Shown here: piece after piece, positions 5,507 through 13,472 of the stretch
Layout of the letters: each line of letters starts with the position of its first letter
How positions within the stretch are numbered: the stretch's first letter is position 1
The notes under the pieces: generated by a model
Told to the model about the DNA's origin: nothing
Seen by the model: the letters and a program-made list of their open reading frames with translations, nothing else
Databases searched by the model: none
Made by a program: the position numbers and the translations under genes
NCBI GenBank assembly: GCA_046728935.1
Contig: JBKPFS010000063.1
Coordinates: forward strand, 1-18,926
Direction of reading: 5' to 3'
Source of the DNA: DATAFO01 sp046728935
GTDB taxonomy: Bacteria > Actinomycetota > Thermoleophilia > Solirubrobacterales > 70-9
DNA length: 18,926 nt

Positions 5507-5528
5507 CCTGTGAAAAGCCTGTGAACGA
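5507..5528 (+). promoter_or_regulatory. PHO box (two 11-bp direct repeats) upstream of the response regulator
   Basis: CCTGTGAAAAG (5507-5517) is followed directly by CCTGTGAACGA (5518-5528), sharing CCTGTGAA with an exact 11-bp period. Tandem 11-bp units are the known architecture of PhoB/PhoP binding sites, and GTGAAC is the complement of the Streptomyces PHO core GTTCAC. A further GTGAA at 5487 is 23 bases upstream, one base off phase. Confidence 0.65.
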
Positions 5529-5531
5529 GCG

Positions 5532-5559
5532 TTTGGACGGGGGGCCGGGCGACTACGAT
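5532..5559 (+). promoter_or_regulatory. Candidate sigma70-type promoter for the response regulator
   Basis: A -35-like TTTGGA (5532-5537) and a -10-like TACGAT (5554-5559) are separated by 16 bases, just downstream of the PHO box. Transcription would start near 5566, leaving a leader of about 55 bases. The hexamers are imperfect, and the positioning relative to the repeats is the main support. Confidence 0.35.
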
Positions 5560-5620
5560 GCGGCGCAGAGAGAGGACGTGGGGTAGGCGCAACGCTGCGG
5601 CAGCCCCGGCTCTGAAGCCA

Positions 5621-6430
5621 ATGAGCTCCCAGCCAGGAACAGTCCGGCTAGCCGTAATCGACAACGACAGCGGCTTCCTCAGGGTGCTCGCGAAGCGCTT
5701 CGAGTCGGCCGGTTGGGAGTACCGGATTCTCTCCTCGAGCGTGCCCCCGGACGAGCTGGTGGCGATGAAGCTGAACGCCGTCCTGATCGACGTGTCGGTC
5801 CTGGGCTCGCTCGGCTGGGAGTTCCTGGAGCGGGTTTGCGGCATGCTCCCCGATCTCGGCGTGATCGTCTGCACGCAGGGCTCGACGGTGGCGCAGCGGG
5901 TTCGGGGCCTTCGCCTCGGCGCCGACGACTGGATCGCCAAGCCCTCCCACCCGGAGGAAGTGATGGCGCGGATCGAGGCGGTGGTGCGCCGCCGCCGCCG
6001 AAGCCAGCCCAAGCCCGAGGTCGGTCCGGTGGTCGCCGGCGAGCTCGAGGTGCGCGCCGATCAGTACCAGGCGTTCGTCTCCGGGCAGAGCCTCGGGCTC
6101 ACGCGCCGCGAGTTCGAGCTGCTGCAAGTGCTCGCCGAGGCGAACGGCCGCGTGATCGAGCGCGAGGAGATCTACCAGCGAGTCTGGGGCTACGCGATGG
6201 CCCATGGCGACCGTTCCGTCGACGTCTTCGTCCGCAAGCTCCGCGCCAAGCTCCAGAAGGCCTCCCCGGGGTGGCAGTACATCCACACCCACTTCGGGGT
6301 CGGCTATCGCTTCGAGCCGGAGCCCGCCGTCCCCGGCGCCGCCGACGACGTTCCAGCGGCCCCCGAGGTCACGTCCGGGGCGGACGACGAAGCGGCCGAG
6401 GCGGCGCAAGAAACCGCCCAAACGGGTTAA
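5621..6430 (+). CDS. PhoB/OmpR-family response regulator, likely phosphate regulator (orphan)
   Basis: The 269-residue product has a receiver domain (about 9-125) and an OmpR/PhoB winged-helix DNA-binding domain (about 138-232). The receiver shows acidic-pocket residues Asp14/Asp16, phosphoacceptor Asp57 (VLIDVSVLG), Thr85 and Lys107 (IAKPSHPEEV), so it should be phosphorylatable. The effector domain carries LTRREFELLQVLAEANG, RSVDVFVRKLRAKL and HFGVGYRFEP. An acidic, Ala-rich tail (233-269) extends beyond the usual PhoB end. ATG 5621 was chosen because receiver homology begins soon after; ATG 5558 would overlap the predicted -10 element. No Shine-Dalgarno is evident. No histidine kinase lies next to it. 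The PHO box in front of it and pstS 119 bp downstream suggest it is the autoregulated phosphate regulator. Confidence 0.85.
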   Translation: MSSQPGTVRLAVIDNDSGFLRVLAKRFESAGWEYRILSSSVPPDELVAMKLNAVLIDVSVLGSLGWEFLERVCGMLPDLGVIVCTQGSTVAQRVRGLRLGADDWIAKPSHPEEVMARIEAVVRRRRRSQPKPEVGPVVAGELEVRADQYQAFVSGQSLGLTRREFELLQVLAEANGRVIEREEIYQRVWGYAMAHGDRSVDVFVRKLRAKLQKASPGWQYIHTHFGVGYRFEPEPAVPGAADDVPAAPEVTSGADDEAAEAAQETAQTG

Positions 6431-6443
6431 TCAAGCCCGCCGC

Positions 6444-6483
6444 TTCACACCCTTTTCACAACTCGGCCACCTCGCCGTAACAA
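6444..6483 (+). promoter_or_regulatory. PHO box and promoter of the pst operon
   Basis: TTCACACCCTT (6444-6454) and TTCACAACTCG (6455-6465) repeat TTCACA with an exact 11-bp period. This is the complement of the GTGAA units upstream of the response regulator and ppx. The second TTCACA can also serve as -35, with TAACAA (6478-6483) as a weak -10 after 17 bases. Transcription would then begin near 6490, about 60 bases before pstS. Confidence 0.6.
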
Positions 6484-6549
6484 CCTCCCCTCGGGTCGCT
6501 GGGACGCTGGCCGCCAGTCCAACCGAATCTAGATGGGAGAAGCATCCAC

Positions 6550-7533
6550 GTGACTACGAAGAAGTGGATCGCCGTCGCGTGCACGAGCGCGCTCCTCGGC
6601 CTCGGCGTTACGGCCTGCGGCGATGACGACAACGACAGCGGCAGCAGCGACACCGGCGGCAGCGGCGCTTCGGGCCTCTCGGGCTCGATCACGCTCGACG
6701 GCTCGAGCACAGTGCAGCCGTTCGCAGAGGCTGCGGCAGAGCTGTTCAACGAGGACAACCCGGACGTCGAAATCACGGTCGGGGCGGCCGGCACCAGCGG
6801 CGGCTTCGAGAAGTTCTGCGCCGGTGAGACCGACATCTCCGACGCCTCGCGACCGATCGAGCCGGAGGAGGTCGACGCCTGCGACAAGGGCGGCGTCTCC
6901 TACGACGAGATTCAGGTCGCCAACGACGGCATCTCGGTCGTCACCAATCCGGCGCTCGAGATCAGCTGCCTCTCGACCGACCAGCTGAAGCAGCTCTGGG
7001 AGAAGGACTCGAAGGTCACCAACTACAGCGATCTGGGCAACGACGCCGACACCGGCGACGCGATCCAGGACGCGGACGTGAGCCTCTACGGTCCGGGGAC
7101 GGACTCCGGCACGTTCGACTTCTTCACCGAGAACATCAACGGTGAGGAGGGGAACAGCCGCGAGGACTACCAGCCGTCCGAGGACGACAACGTGCTCGTC
7201 CAGGGCGTCTCCGGCGACGAGAACGGGCTCGGCTACTTCGGATTCTCCTACTACGAGCAGAACCAGGACACGCTGAACCTCGTCTCCGTCGACGACGGCA
7301 AGGGCTGCGTGGCCCCGTCCCCGGAGACGATCCAGTCCGGCGATTACACGCCGCTCTCGCGGCCGCTGTTCATGTACCCGTCGGCCGACGCGATCGCGAA
7401 GCCCGAGGTCGCGGGGTTCATGCAGTTCGTGGTCGACAACTACTCCGAGATCGCCGACGCGGCGCTGATCGTCCCCATGGACGACAGCCAGGCCGCCGAC
7501 GCGAGCTCGGCGCTGGAGAAGGCGCTCGGCTAG
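6550..7533 (+). CDS. pstS: Phosphate ABC transporter, substrate-binding lipoprotein
   Basis: The 327-residue extracytoplasmic lipoprotein binds inorganic phosphate and delivers it to PstCA. The signal sequence MTTKKWIAVACTSALLGLGV ends in a lipobox VTAC with Cys23 as the lipidated residue. A Gly/Ser/Asp-rich tether follows (24-45). Phosphate-binding loops typical of PstS are visible: LDGSSTVQPF (49-58), GTSGGFEKF with DISDASRPI (81-103), and GPGTDSGTFDFF (181-192). Cys90, Cys111 and Cys140 (and a later one near GKGC) may form disulfides. The protein is strongly acidic. GTG at 6550 has a good Shine-Dalgarno, GGGAGAAG (6535-6542), seven bases upstream. It is the first gene of pstSCAB-phoU and lies behind a PHO box and a likely promoter. 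Confidence 0.96.
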   Translation: MTTKKWIAVACTSALLGLGVTACGDDDNDSGSSDTGGSGASGLSGSITLDGSSTVQPFAEAAAELFNEDNPDVEITVGAAGTSGGFEKFCAGETDISDASRPIEPEEVDACDKGGVSYDEIQVANDGISVVTNPALEISCLSTDQLKQLWEKDSKVTNYSDLGNDADTGDAIQDADVSLYGPGTDSGTFDFFTENINGEEGNSREDYQPSEDDNVLVQGVSGDENGLGYFGFSYYEQNQDTLNLVSVDDGKGCVAPSPETIQSGDYTPLSRPLFMYPSADAIAKPEVAGFMQFVVDNYSEIADAALIVPMDDSQAADASSALEKALG

Positions 7534-7565
7534 CCGCGGGCGCGGCCGGCTGAAGCGCAGCGCGA

Positions 7566-8510
7566 GTGGAGGCCGGGACACCGGCGTGGGGTCGCGGGGC
7601 GGGGGGGGCCACGCCCGGGGGCGCCGCGCAACGTCGCTGGGGCGAGGAGGCGATTCGCGCCCTCCTCTTCCTCGCGGCGGCGATCTCGGTGCTGACGACG
7701 ATCCTGATCGTCGTCGCGCTGCTCAACGAGTCGCTCTCGTTCTTCAAGGAGGTGGGGACGAGCTTCTTCACCGACTCCAAGTGGTCGCCGCTCTTCTCGG
7801 ATCCCCAGTTCGGGATCTGGCAGCTCCTGAACGGGACGTTCATGATCACCGGGATCGCGATCCTCGTCGCGGTCCCGATCGGCCTCGGCTCGGCCGTGTA
7901 CCTGTCCGAGTACGCGACTCCCCGCGCCCGCCGGATCCTGAAGCCGGTGCTCGAGGTCCTGGTCGGCGTGCCGACGGTCGTCTTCGGCTACTTCGCCCTG
8001 GTCTTCGTCACGCCGACGATCCTCCAGGACTTCCTCCACCTCGACGTTCAGATCTTCAACGCCCTCGCCGCGGGCCTGGTGATGGGGTTCATGATCGTCC
8101 CGACCATCGCCTCGATCTCCGAGGACGCGATGAGCGCCGTGCCGCAGGCGCTGCGCGAGGGCGCGTACGGCCTCGGTGCGACCAAGCGCCAGGTCTCGAC
8201 CCGGGTCGTCTTCCCGGCCGCGATCTCGGGCGTCGTCGCCTCGATCGTGCTCGGGATCTCGCGCGGCGTGGGCGAGACGATGATCGTGCTGATCGCCGCC
8301 GGTCTGCAGCCGAGCTCGAGCCTGAACCCCCTTCAGGGCCACGCGACGATCACCACCTTCATGGGCGCGACCGCGAAGGGCGACAACCCCGCGGGGACGA
8401 CCGGCTACGAGTCGATCTTCGCCTGCGGCCTGACCCTCTTCGTGCTCACGCTGGTGATGAACATGATCGCGATCCGCTTCGTGCGCAAGTACCGGGAGGT
8501 GTATGAGTGA
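7566..8510 (+). CDS. pstC: Phosphate ABC transporter permease
   Basis: The 314-residue inner-membrane permease forms the phosphate channel with PstA. It has a Gly/Arg-rich cytosolic N-terminus (1-28) and six predicted membrane segments, the first at about 31-53 and the last at about 284-306. The EAA loop that contacts the ATPase is REGAYGLGATKRQVSTRVVF, continuing to PAAISG (197-222), and is preceded by the family motif GVPTVVFGYFAL (134-145). It starts at GTG 7566, 32 bases after the pstS stop. The local ribosome binding site is poor, so translation may depend on pstS readthrough or coupling. A start slightly downstream cannot be excluded because the first 25 residues are not conserved. Confidence 0.94.
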   Translation: MEAGTPAWGRGAGGATPGGAAQRRWGEEAIRALLFLAAAISVLTTILIVVALLNESLSFFKEVGTSFFTDSKWSPLFSDPQFGIWQLLNGTFMITGIAILVAVPIGLGSAVYLSEYATPRARRILKPVLEVLVGVPTVVFGYFALVFVTPTILQDFLHLDVQIFNALAAGLVMGFMIVPTIASISEDAMSAVPQALREGAYGLGATKRQVSTRVVFPAAISGVVASIVLGISRGVGETMIVLIAAGLQPSSSLNPLQGHATITTFMGATAKGDNPAGTTGYESIFACGLTLFVLTLVMNMIAIRFVRKYREVYE

Positions 8511-8554
8511 GGCGCTCTAGCGCCGAAAGAGGCATGTCAGGCGGCGAAGCCGCC
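8511..8554 (+). other. Tandem stem-loops in the pstC-pstA gap
   Basis: Two hairpins fill most of the 58-bp gap. GGCGCT/AGCGCC (8511-8524) begins directly after the pstC stop. GGCGGC-GAA-GCCGCC (8540-8554) ends two bases before the AGGGG ribosome binding site of pstA. Such stems may set differential expression or RNA stability inside the operon; no U-tract argues against full termination. Confidence 0.5.
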
Positions 8555-8568
8555 GCAGGGGACTTGCA

Positions 8569-9474
8569 GTGAAGCCGCCGTCCGACGCGGTCGCCGGCGC
8601 CGTGCTCAACTCGTTCGAGTCCGGGCGCCGCACGCGCGCGCTCGAGGTCGCGTTCAAGCTCTCGCTCTGGGCCTGCCTGGCGATCGCGATGCTCGCCCTC
8701 GTGGTGCTGATGGTCGACGTGATGTCCGACGGGCTGGGCTCCCTCAGCCTGAGCTTCCTCACCGACGTGCCCTCCAGGGTCGACCCGGCGAGCTCGGGGA
8801 TCGGCCCGGCGCTCACGGGGACGCTCTATCTGATGGTGGTCTGCGCCGCGTTCATCGTCCCGGTGGGCGTTGCCACGGCGGTCTACCTCGAGGAGTACGC
8901 GGACCGCACCCGCTGGTTCAACCGGTTCATCGAGGTCAACATCCAGAACCTGGCCGCGGTCCCGTCAATCGTCTACGGCGTCCTCGGCCTCGCGTTCCTG
9001 GTCCGGGGCCCCCTCTCGATGGGGCATGTGCTGCTCGCCGGCGGGCTGACGCTCGGCCTGCTGGTGCTGCCGGTGATCATCGTCACCTCGCGCGAGGCGA
9101 TCCGGGCCGTGCCGCCGTCGATCCGGGAGGGCTCGCTGGCGTTGGGAGCGACCCAGTGGCAGACGATCTGGAAGCAGGTGCTGCCGGCGTCGATCCCGGG
9201 CATCGCGACCGGCGCCATCCTCTCGCTCTCGCGCGCGATCGGGGAGACGGCGCCGCTGATCGTGATCGGCGCGGCGGCGTTCGCGACCACGGCGCCGAAC
9301 GGCGTCTTAGATCAGGTGACCGCGCTCCCGATCCAGATCTTCAGCTGGGTCTCAGAGCCGCAGGACGAGTACAAGGCGCTCGCCGCGGCGGGGATCATCG
9401 TCCTGATGGTGATCCTCGTGGCGATGAACGCCGTCGCGATCTGGCTACGGAATCGATACGAGAAGAAGTGGTAG
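8569..9474 (+). CDS. pstA: Phosphate ABC transporter permease
   Basis: The 301-residue partner permease of PstC has an N-terminal cytosolic stretch (1-28), a first membrane helix (about 30-52) and five more hydrophobic segments, the last at about 272-294. Family motifs include YLEEYADRTRW (106-116), NLAAVPSIVYGVLGLAF (127-143) and the EAA loop REGSLALGATQWQTIWKQVL, continuing to PASIPG (186-211). GTG 8569 has AGGGG (8557-8561) seven bases upstream. The start follows a pair of stem-loops in the 58-bp gap after pstC. Confidence 0.95.
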   Translation: MKPPSDAVAGAVLNSFESGRRTRALEVAFKLSLWACLAIAMLALVVLMVDVMSDGLGSLSLSFLTDVPSRVDPASSGIGPALTGTLYLMVVCAAFIVPVGVATAVYLEEYADRTRWFNRFIEVNIQNLAAVPSIVYGVLGLAFLVRGPLSMGHVLLAGGLTLGLLVLPVIIVTSREAIRAVPPSIREGSLALGATQWQTIWKQVLPASIPGIATGAILSLSRAIGETAPLIVIGAAAFATTAPNGVLDQVTALPIQIFSWVSEPQDEYKALAAAGIIVLMVILVAMNAVAIWLRNRYEKKW

Positions 9475-9496
9475 GTGATCTAAGGTGGAGCGAGCA

Positions 9497-10384
9497 GTGA
9501 CCGATCCGGAGCGAACCGCAAGCGGGGAGAGGGGGGCCCCGGGAATCAGTCTCGAGGAGACCGTGCAGCAGACACACGCCGACGCCCCAACCGTGGCGGC
9601 GCCTCGCGAGCCGGTGTTCGAGCTCGAGGACGTGAACGTCGCCTACGACGGCAACCCGGCGGTCGCCGACGTCAGCCTCGACATCTACCGCAACCGGATC
9701 ACGGCCCTGATCGGGCCCTCCGGCTGCGGCAAGTCGACCCTGATCCGCTGCCTCAACCGGATGAACGACCTGATCCCGTCGGCGACGGTGACCGGGAGCG
9801 TGAGGTACCACGGCCAGGACCTCTACGGCCCCGAGGTCGACCCCGTCGAGGTCCGCAAGCGCATCGGGATGGTCTTCCAGAAGCCGAATCCGTTCCCGAA
9901 GTCGGTCTACGACAACATCGCCTTCGGCCCCCGGGTCCTCGGGATGGAGGGATCGATGGACGAGATCGTCGAGAAGGCCCTCCGCGGCGCGGCCCTCTGG
10001 GACGAGGTCAAGGACCGCCTGAACTCGAACGCCTTCGGGATGTCCGGCGGACAGCAGCAGCGCCTCTGCATCGCCCGCTGCCTCGCGGTGGAGCCGGACG
10101 TGATCCTGATGGACGAGCCGTGCTCGGCGCTCGACCCGATCTCGACCGGGAAGATCGAGGACCTGATGTTCGATCTGAAGGAGCGCTACTCGATCGTGAT
10201 CGTCACCCACAACATGCAGCAGGCGGCACGCGTCTCCGACATGACGGCGTTCCTGATCGTCAAGCTCGACGCGGAGGAGAAGCACCGCCAGGGCCGGCTG
10301 GTCGAATACGACGACACCGAGAAGATCTTCACGAATCCCTCCGACCCGCGGACCGAGGACTACGTGACCGGAAAGGTGGGCTGA
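9497..10384 (+). CDS. pstB: Phosphate ABC transporter ATP-binding protein
   Basis: The 295-residue ATPase drives phosphate import (ABC PstB family). It shows Walker A GPSGCGKST (73-81), the Q-loop glutamine (Gln128, VFQKPNPFP), ABC signature MSGGQQQRLCIAR (182-194), Walker B VILMDEPCSALDP (202-214) and the H-loop His238 (VTHNMQQAAR). The extra segment LDAEEKHRQGRLVEYDD before EKIFTNP is a known style in actinobacterial PstB. About 38 poorly conserved residues precede the ATPase core. GTG 9497 is chosen over an in-frame GTG at 9485, because GGTGGAG (9484-9490) is an ideal ribosome binding site six bases before 9497. The TGA stop overlaps the phoU ATG by one base, giving tight coupling. Confidence 0.95.
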   Translation: MTDPERTASGERGAPGISLEETVQQTHADAPTVAAPREPVFELEDVNVAYDGNPAVADVSLDIYRNRITALIGPSGCGKSTLIRCLNRMNDLIPSATVTGSVRYHGQDLYGPEVDPVEVRKRIGMVFQKPNPFPKSVYDNIAFGPRVLGMEGSMDEIVEKALRGAALWDEVKDRLNSNAFGMSGGQQQRLCIARCLAVEPDVILMDEPCSALDPISTGKIEDLMFDLKERYSIVIVTHNMQQAARVSDMTAFLIVKLDAEEKHRQGRLVEYDDTEKIFTNPSDPRTEDYVTGKVG

Positions 10385-11100
10385 TGGCGGTCGGCACCAC
10401 CCGGGTCCACTACCAGGAGGAGCTCGAGAAGCTCGAGGCGAGGGCCCTCGAGGGCCTCGACCTGGTCTCCCGCGCCCTGGAGCGGACGATCGAGGCGGTT
10501 CAGCACCAGGACACCGAGCTGGCGGAGCTGGTGATCGCCGACGACGACGTGATCGACGGTCGCTATCTCGAGGTCCACCAGTCGATCCTCACGCTGCTCG
10601 CGACCCAGGCCCCCGTGGCCACGGACCTGCGCCTGATCTCCGCCCTGCTCCATGTGCTGAAGAACATCGAGCGGATGGGCGATCAGTGCGTGAACATCGC
10701 CAAGCTCATCCCGATCTCGGGCCACGACCCGCCCGCCGACGAGCGGATCCTGAGGAACATCTTCACGATGGGAAAGCAGGTCCAGGCGCAGATCTCTCAG
10801 GCCAAGCGCGCCTTCCAGGACCGCGACGTCGATCTCGCTCGGGACCTCGTGCGCCAGGACGACGTGGTCGACAACCTCAACAAGGAGTGCTTCCGCATCG
10901 CGATCGAGATCGGCGACGACGCCGACCGCCGCGAGTGGGCGATGACGATGATCCTCGTCACCAGGGCGCTCGAGCGCCTCGGCGACAACGCGGTCGACAT
11001 CGGCGAGCAGGTCGCCTTCCTCGTCACCGGCCTCTTCCGCGAGTTCCAGGATGCCTCGCACCCCGGCGAGCCGGTCCCGGAGCCGCAGGCGACCTCGTAG
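10384..11100 (+). CDS. phoU: Phosphate transport system accessory protein PhoU
   Basis: The 238-residue all-helical protein links the Pst transporter to phosphate signalling, dampening uptake and the phosphate kinase when phosphate is plentiful. Two PhoU repeats each carry the metal-binding ExxxD signature, NIERMGDQCVNIA (94-106, Glu96/Asp100) and ALERLGDNAVDIG (195-207, Glu197/Asp201). The first helix ends with HYQEELEKLEARALE. The start ATG overlaps the pstB stop (TGATG), consistent with translational coupling and a fixed PstB:PhoU ratio. The C-terminal 15 residues are a Pro/Glu-rich tail. It ends the operon, 12 bp from the convergent transporter stop. Confidence 0.95.
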   Translation: MAVGTTRVHYQEELEKLEARALEGLDLVSRALERTIEAVQHQDTELAELVIADDDVIDGRYLEVHQSILTLLATQAPVATDLRLISALLHVLKNIERMGDQCVNIAKLIPISGHDPPADERILRNIFTMGKQVQAQISQAKRAFQDRDVDLARDLVRQDDVVDNLNKECFRIAIEIGDDADRREWAMTMILVTRALERLGDNAVDIGEQVAFLVTGLFREFQDASHPGEPVPEPQATS

Positions 11101-11117
11101 GCAGCCTGCGGGCTACG
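11096..11117. terminator. Weak candidate bidirectional terminator
   Basis: CGTAG (11096-11100) pairs with CTACG (11113-11117), and GCA (11101-11103) with TGC (11107-11109), leaving a three-base bulge. It covers the stops of phoU and the convergent transporter gene and lacks a U-tract. Confidence 0.3.
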
Positions 11118-13374
11118 CGCCGCCCTCCTCGAACGCCGGCTGGGGCGGGCGCCGGTCGGTGCGCTCGTCCGGCCGCTCCGAGTCGTCCGCGCGCTCGGCC
11201 TCGCCCGCGAGCTCGGCGTCGACCGCCAGGTGCGGCAGCCGTCCCTCAAGCCACTCGGGCAGGGCCCACGTCCCGCGACCGAGCAGGTGCAGCACGGCCG
11301 GGAGCAGCACGCTGCGGACCACGAACGCATCGACGAACACGCCCGTCGCGAGGCTGAGGCCGAACAGCTTCAGCACCCGGTCGTCACCGACGGCGAAGGA
11401 AAGGAAGACCGAGACCATGATCGCCGCCGCGGCAGTGATCACGCGCCCGGTGCTCGCGACCCCGCGCACCACCGCATCGGAGGCGTCCCGGCGCCGCGTC
11501 CATTCCTCGTGGATGCGCGAGATCAGGAAGACCTCGTAGTCCATCGAGAGGCCGAAGAGGATCGCGAACAGGAACACGGGGATGAAGGCGTCGATCGGGC
11601 CCGCGGTGACCCCGAGCAGGCCGCCGAGCCAGCCCCATTGGAAGATCGCCACCACGACGCCCAGCGAGGCCCCGATCGAGAGCAGGTTCATGAGCGCGGC
11701 CTGGATCGGGATCGCGATCGAGCGGAAGACGACCAACAAGAGCAGCGCCGCGAGGGTCACCACGATGGCGATGAACAGCGGGAGCTTCGCCGCGATCAGG
11801 TCGGCGAAATCGACCTGGGTCGCGGTCGGGCCGCCGACGAGGACGGTCGCACCGGTGGTTCGCTCGACCGCCGGTAGCACGTCCTCGCGCAGGCGTTCGA
11901 CGAGGCTGGTGGTCTCCTCGTCCTGTGGGGCGGAGCTGGAGAAGGCGGTGAACACGGCGGTGGTGCCGTCCGGGCCCAGTTGCGCCGGGGAGACCGCGAC
12001 CACGTCTGGGTCGTCGCCGACGGCGCTCGCGATGCGGTCCACGGCGGCCCCGTCGTCAGCCTGCGGCAGCTGGGCGACGATCTGAAGGGGACCGTTGAAG
12101 CCCTTGCCGAACCCCTCGGCGAGCAGGTCATAGGCCTTGCGCGTCGTCGTGTCCGGCGCGTCGTTGCCGGCGTCGCTCGATGCGAGCCGCATCGAGAACA
12201 CCGGCGCCGCAAGCACCGCCAGGATCGCTGTGCCCGCCAACGCCGCCCGCCACGGATGGTTCTCGACCACCTCGGCCCAGCGCCGCCAAAAGCGTCCGCC
12301 TCCCGCGGTGCTGGTCCGGGCTCGGCGGCGCCGCCTGCCGATGCGCTCGCCGAAGCGGGAGAGCAGAGCGGGGAGCGCCGTGAGTGAGGCGAGCATCGTC
12401 ATCAGCACGCCGAGCGCCGCGGCCAGCGCCATCCCGTTCAGGAAGCTGATCCCGAGCGCGAACATGCCGAGCAGGGCGATGATCACCGTCAATCCCGCGA
12501 ACACGACCGCCCGTCCTGAGGTGTCCATCGCCCCGGCGACGGCGGCGTCCACATCCGCCCCGCCTCGGCGGAGCTCCCGGAACCGGGTGACGATGAAGAG
12601 GGCGTAGTCGATGCCCACGCCAAGCCCGATCATCACCGCGACCTCAGTGGAGAAGTCGGGCATGTCGATCACGTGCGTGCCGATCGCGATTAGCCCGACG
12701 CCGGTGCCCAGTCCCAGCAGCGCGGTGACGATCGGCAGGCCCATCGCCACCACCGATCCGAACGTGATCAGCAGGATCATGACCGCGGCGAGCAACCCGA
12801 TCGCGGTCGCGGTCCCGAGCGGCGGCTGCTCGGCCTGCTCGATCGCCTGGCCGCCGAGCTCGATCTCGAGGCCGGGGGCCTCGGCCTTCTGGGCGACCGA
12901 GATCAGGCGCTCCGCGGCCGCCTGATCGACATCGAAGCCACGCTGATCGAGATTCACCTGGGCGAACGCGATCTCGCCGCCCCGGGCGATCTGGTCGGCG
13001 CCCTCCTTGCTGTAGGGGCTGACGACGGAGGTGACGTGCTCCAGGCGCGAGACCTTCGCGAGCATCGGCTGAACGCGCGAGCGGACGTCCGGGTCGGTCA
13101 CGTTGCCGCCGCCCGTTGCGCGCAGGACGATCTGATCGGTGTCGCCCGCCTGGGCCGGGAAGTCCCGCCTCAGCAGATCGGTCGCCCGCTGCGACTCGGT
13201 GTTCCCGCTCGAGGAGTCGTTCGAGTAGCTGGTGCCGACGGCGCTCGAGATGCCGCTGATCGCGATCAGGATCGCCACCCAGCCGACGAGGACGGTCCTT
13301 CGGTGCCCGGAGGACCACCTCGCGATCCGGGCGAGGATTCCACGCTGCGCGGCGGGGGTCTGGCTGCTTTCCAT
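11113..13374 (-). CDS. MMPL/RND-family membrane transporter
   Basis: The 753-residue protein has the two-fold MMPL architecture: an N-terminal membrane helix (about 27-47), a first external domain (about 50-185), five helices (about 188-340), a cytosolic basic loop (RIGRRRRRARTS), a seventh helix (about 377-395), a second external domain (about 400-528) and five more helices (about 531-697). The proton-relay Asp-Tyr pairs of MmpL proteins are present as Asp256-Tyr257 (GLGVGIDYALF) and Asp612-Tyr613 (FGLSMDYEVFL). A hydrophilic acidic tail (about 716-753) follows. Such transporters export lipids, siderophores or drugs using the proton gradient; the cargo is unknown. ATG 13374 has AGGAG about 11 bases upstream. 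Divergence from a marR gene across an AT-rich operator implies repression by that regulator. Confidence 0.9.
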   Translation of the reverse strand: MESSQTPAAQRGILARIARWSSGHRRTVLVGWVAILIAISGISSAVGTSYSNDSSSGNTESQRATDLLRRDFPAQAGDTDQIVLRATGGGNVTDPDVRSRVQPMLAKVSRLEHVTSVVSPYSKEGADQIARGGEIAFAQVNLDQRGFDVDQAAAERLISVAQKAEAPGLEIELGGQAIEQAEQPPLGTATAIGLLAAVMILLITFGSVVAMGLPIVTALLGLGTGVGLIAIGTHVIDMPDFSTEVAVMIGLGVGIDYALFIVTRFRELRRGGADVDAAVAGAMDTSGRAVVFAGLTVIIALLGMFALGISFLNGMALAAALGVLMTMLASLTALPALLSRFGERIGRRRRRARTSTAGGGRFWRRWAEVVENHPWRAALAGTAILAVLAAPVFSMRLASSDAGNDAPDTTTRKAYDLLAEGFGKGFNGPLQIVAQLPQADDGAAVDRIASAVGDDPDVVAVSPAQLGPDGTTAVFTAFSSSAPQDEETTSLVERLREDVLPAVERTTGATVLVGGPTATQVDFADLIAAKLPLFIAIVVTLAALLLLVVFRSIAIPIQAALMNLLSIGASLGVVVAIFQWGWLGGLLGVTAGPIDAFIPVFLFAILFGLSMDYEVFLISRIHEEWTRRRDASDAVVRGVASTGRVITAAAAIMVSVFLSFAVGDDRVLKLFGLSLATGVFVDAFVVRSVLLPAVLHLLGRGTWALPEWLEGRLPHLAVDAELAGEAERADDSERPDERTDRRPPQPAFEEGGA

Positions 13375-13410
13375 TCGTTCGGCTGCTCCTGGTGGGTCGG
13401 CGGGTCCGGC

Positions 13411-13460
13411 GGATATACTCTGAAGTTAGAGTAAATTTGACTTCAAACTATTTGAGGACC
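13411..13460. promoter_or_regulatory. AT-rich divergent promoter/operator for the MMPL and marR genes
   Basis: A sharply AT-rich stretch holds nested inverted repeats: ACTCT/AGAGT (13417-13421/13428-13432), TGAAGT/ACTTCA (13421-13426/13440-13445), and TTTGA, TCAAA, TTTGA at 13436, 13443 and 13451. Overlapping half-sites of this kind are typical MarR operators. A TATACT at 13414 and a TTGACT at 13437 are present but do not form a well-spaced promoter pair. Confidence 0.65.
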
Positions 13461-13472
13461 AAGGTATAGCAG

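Noticed and set aside
10250..10330. Insertion in the C-terminal part of PstB as a novel domain
   Set aside because: Actinobacterial PstB proteins often carry a short variable insertion before the LVEYDDT motif, so this is ordinary family variation.
11230..12607. Several long plus-strand open frames opposite the MMPL gene
   Set aside because: High GC leaves antisense frames open. They are rich in Arg, Asp and His or Ser, with no domain, while the minus-strand frame encodes a full MMPL transporter.
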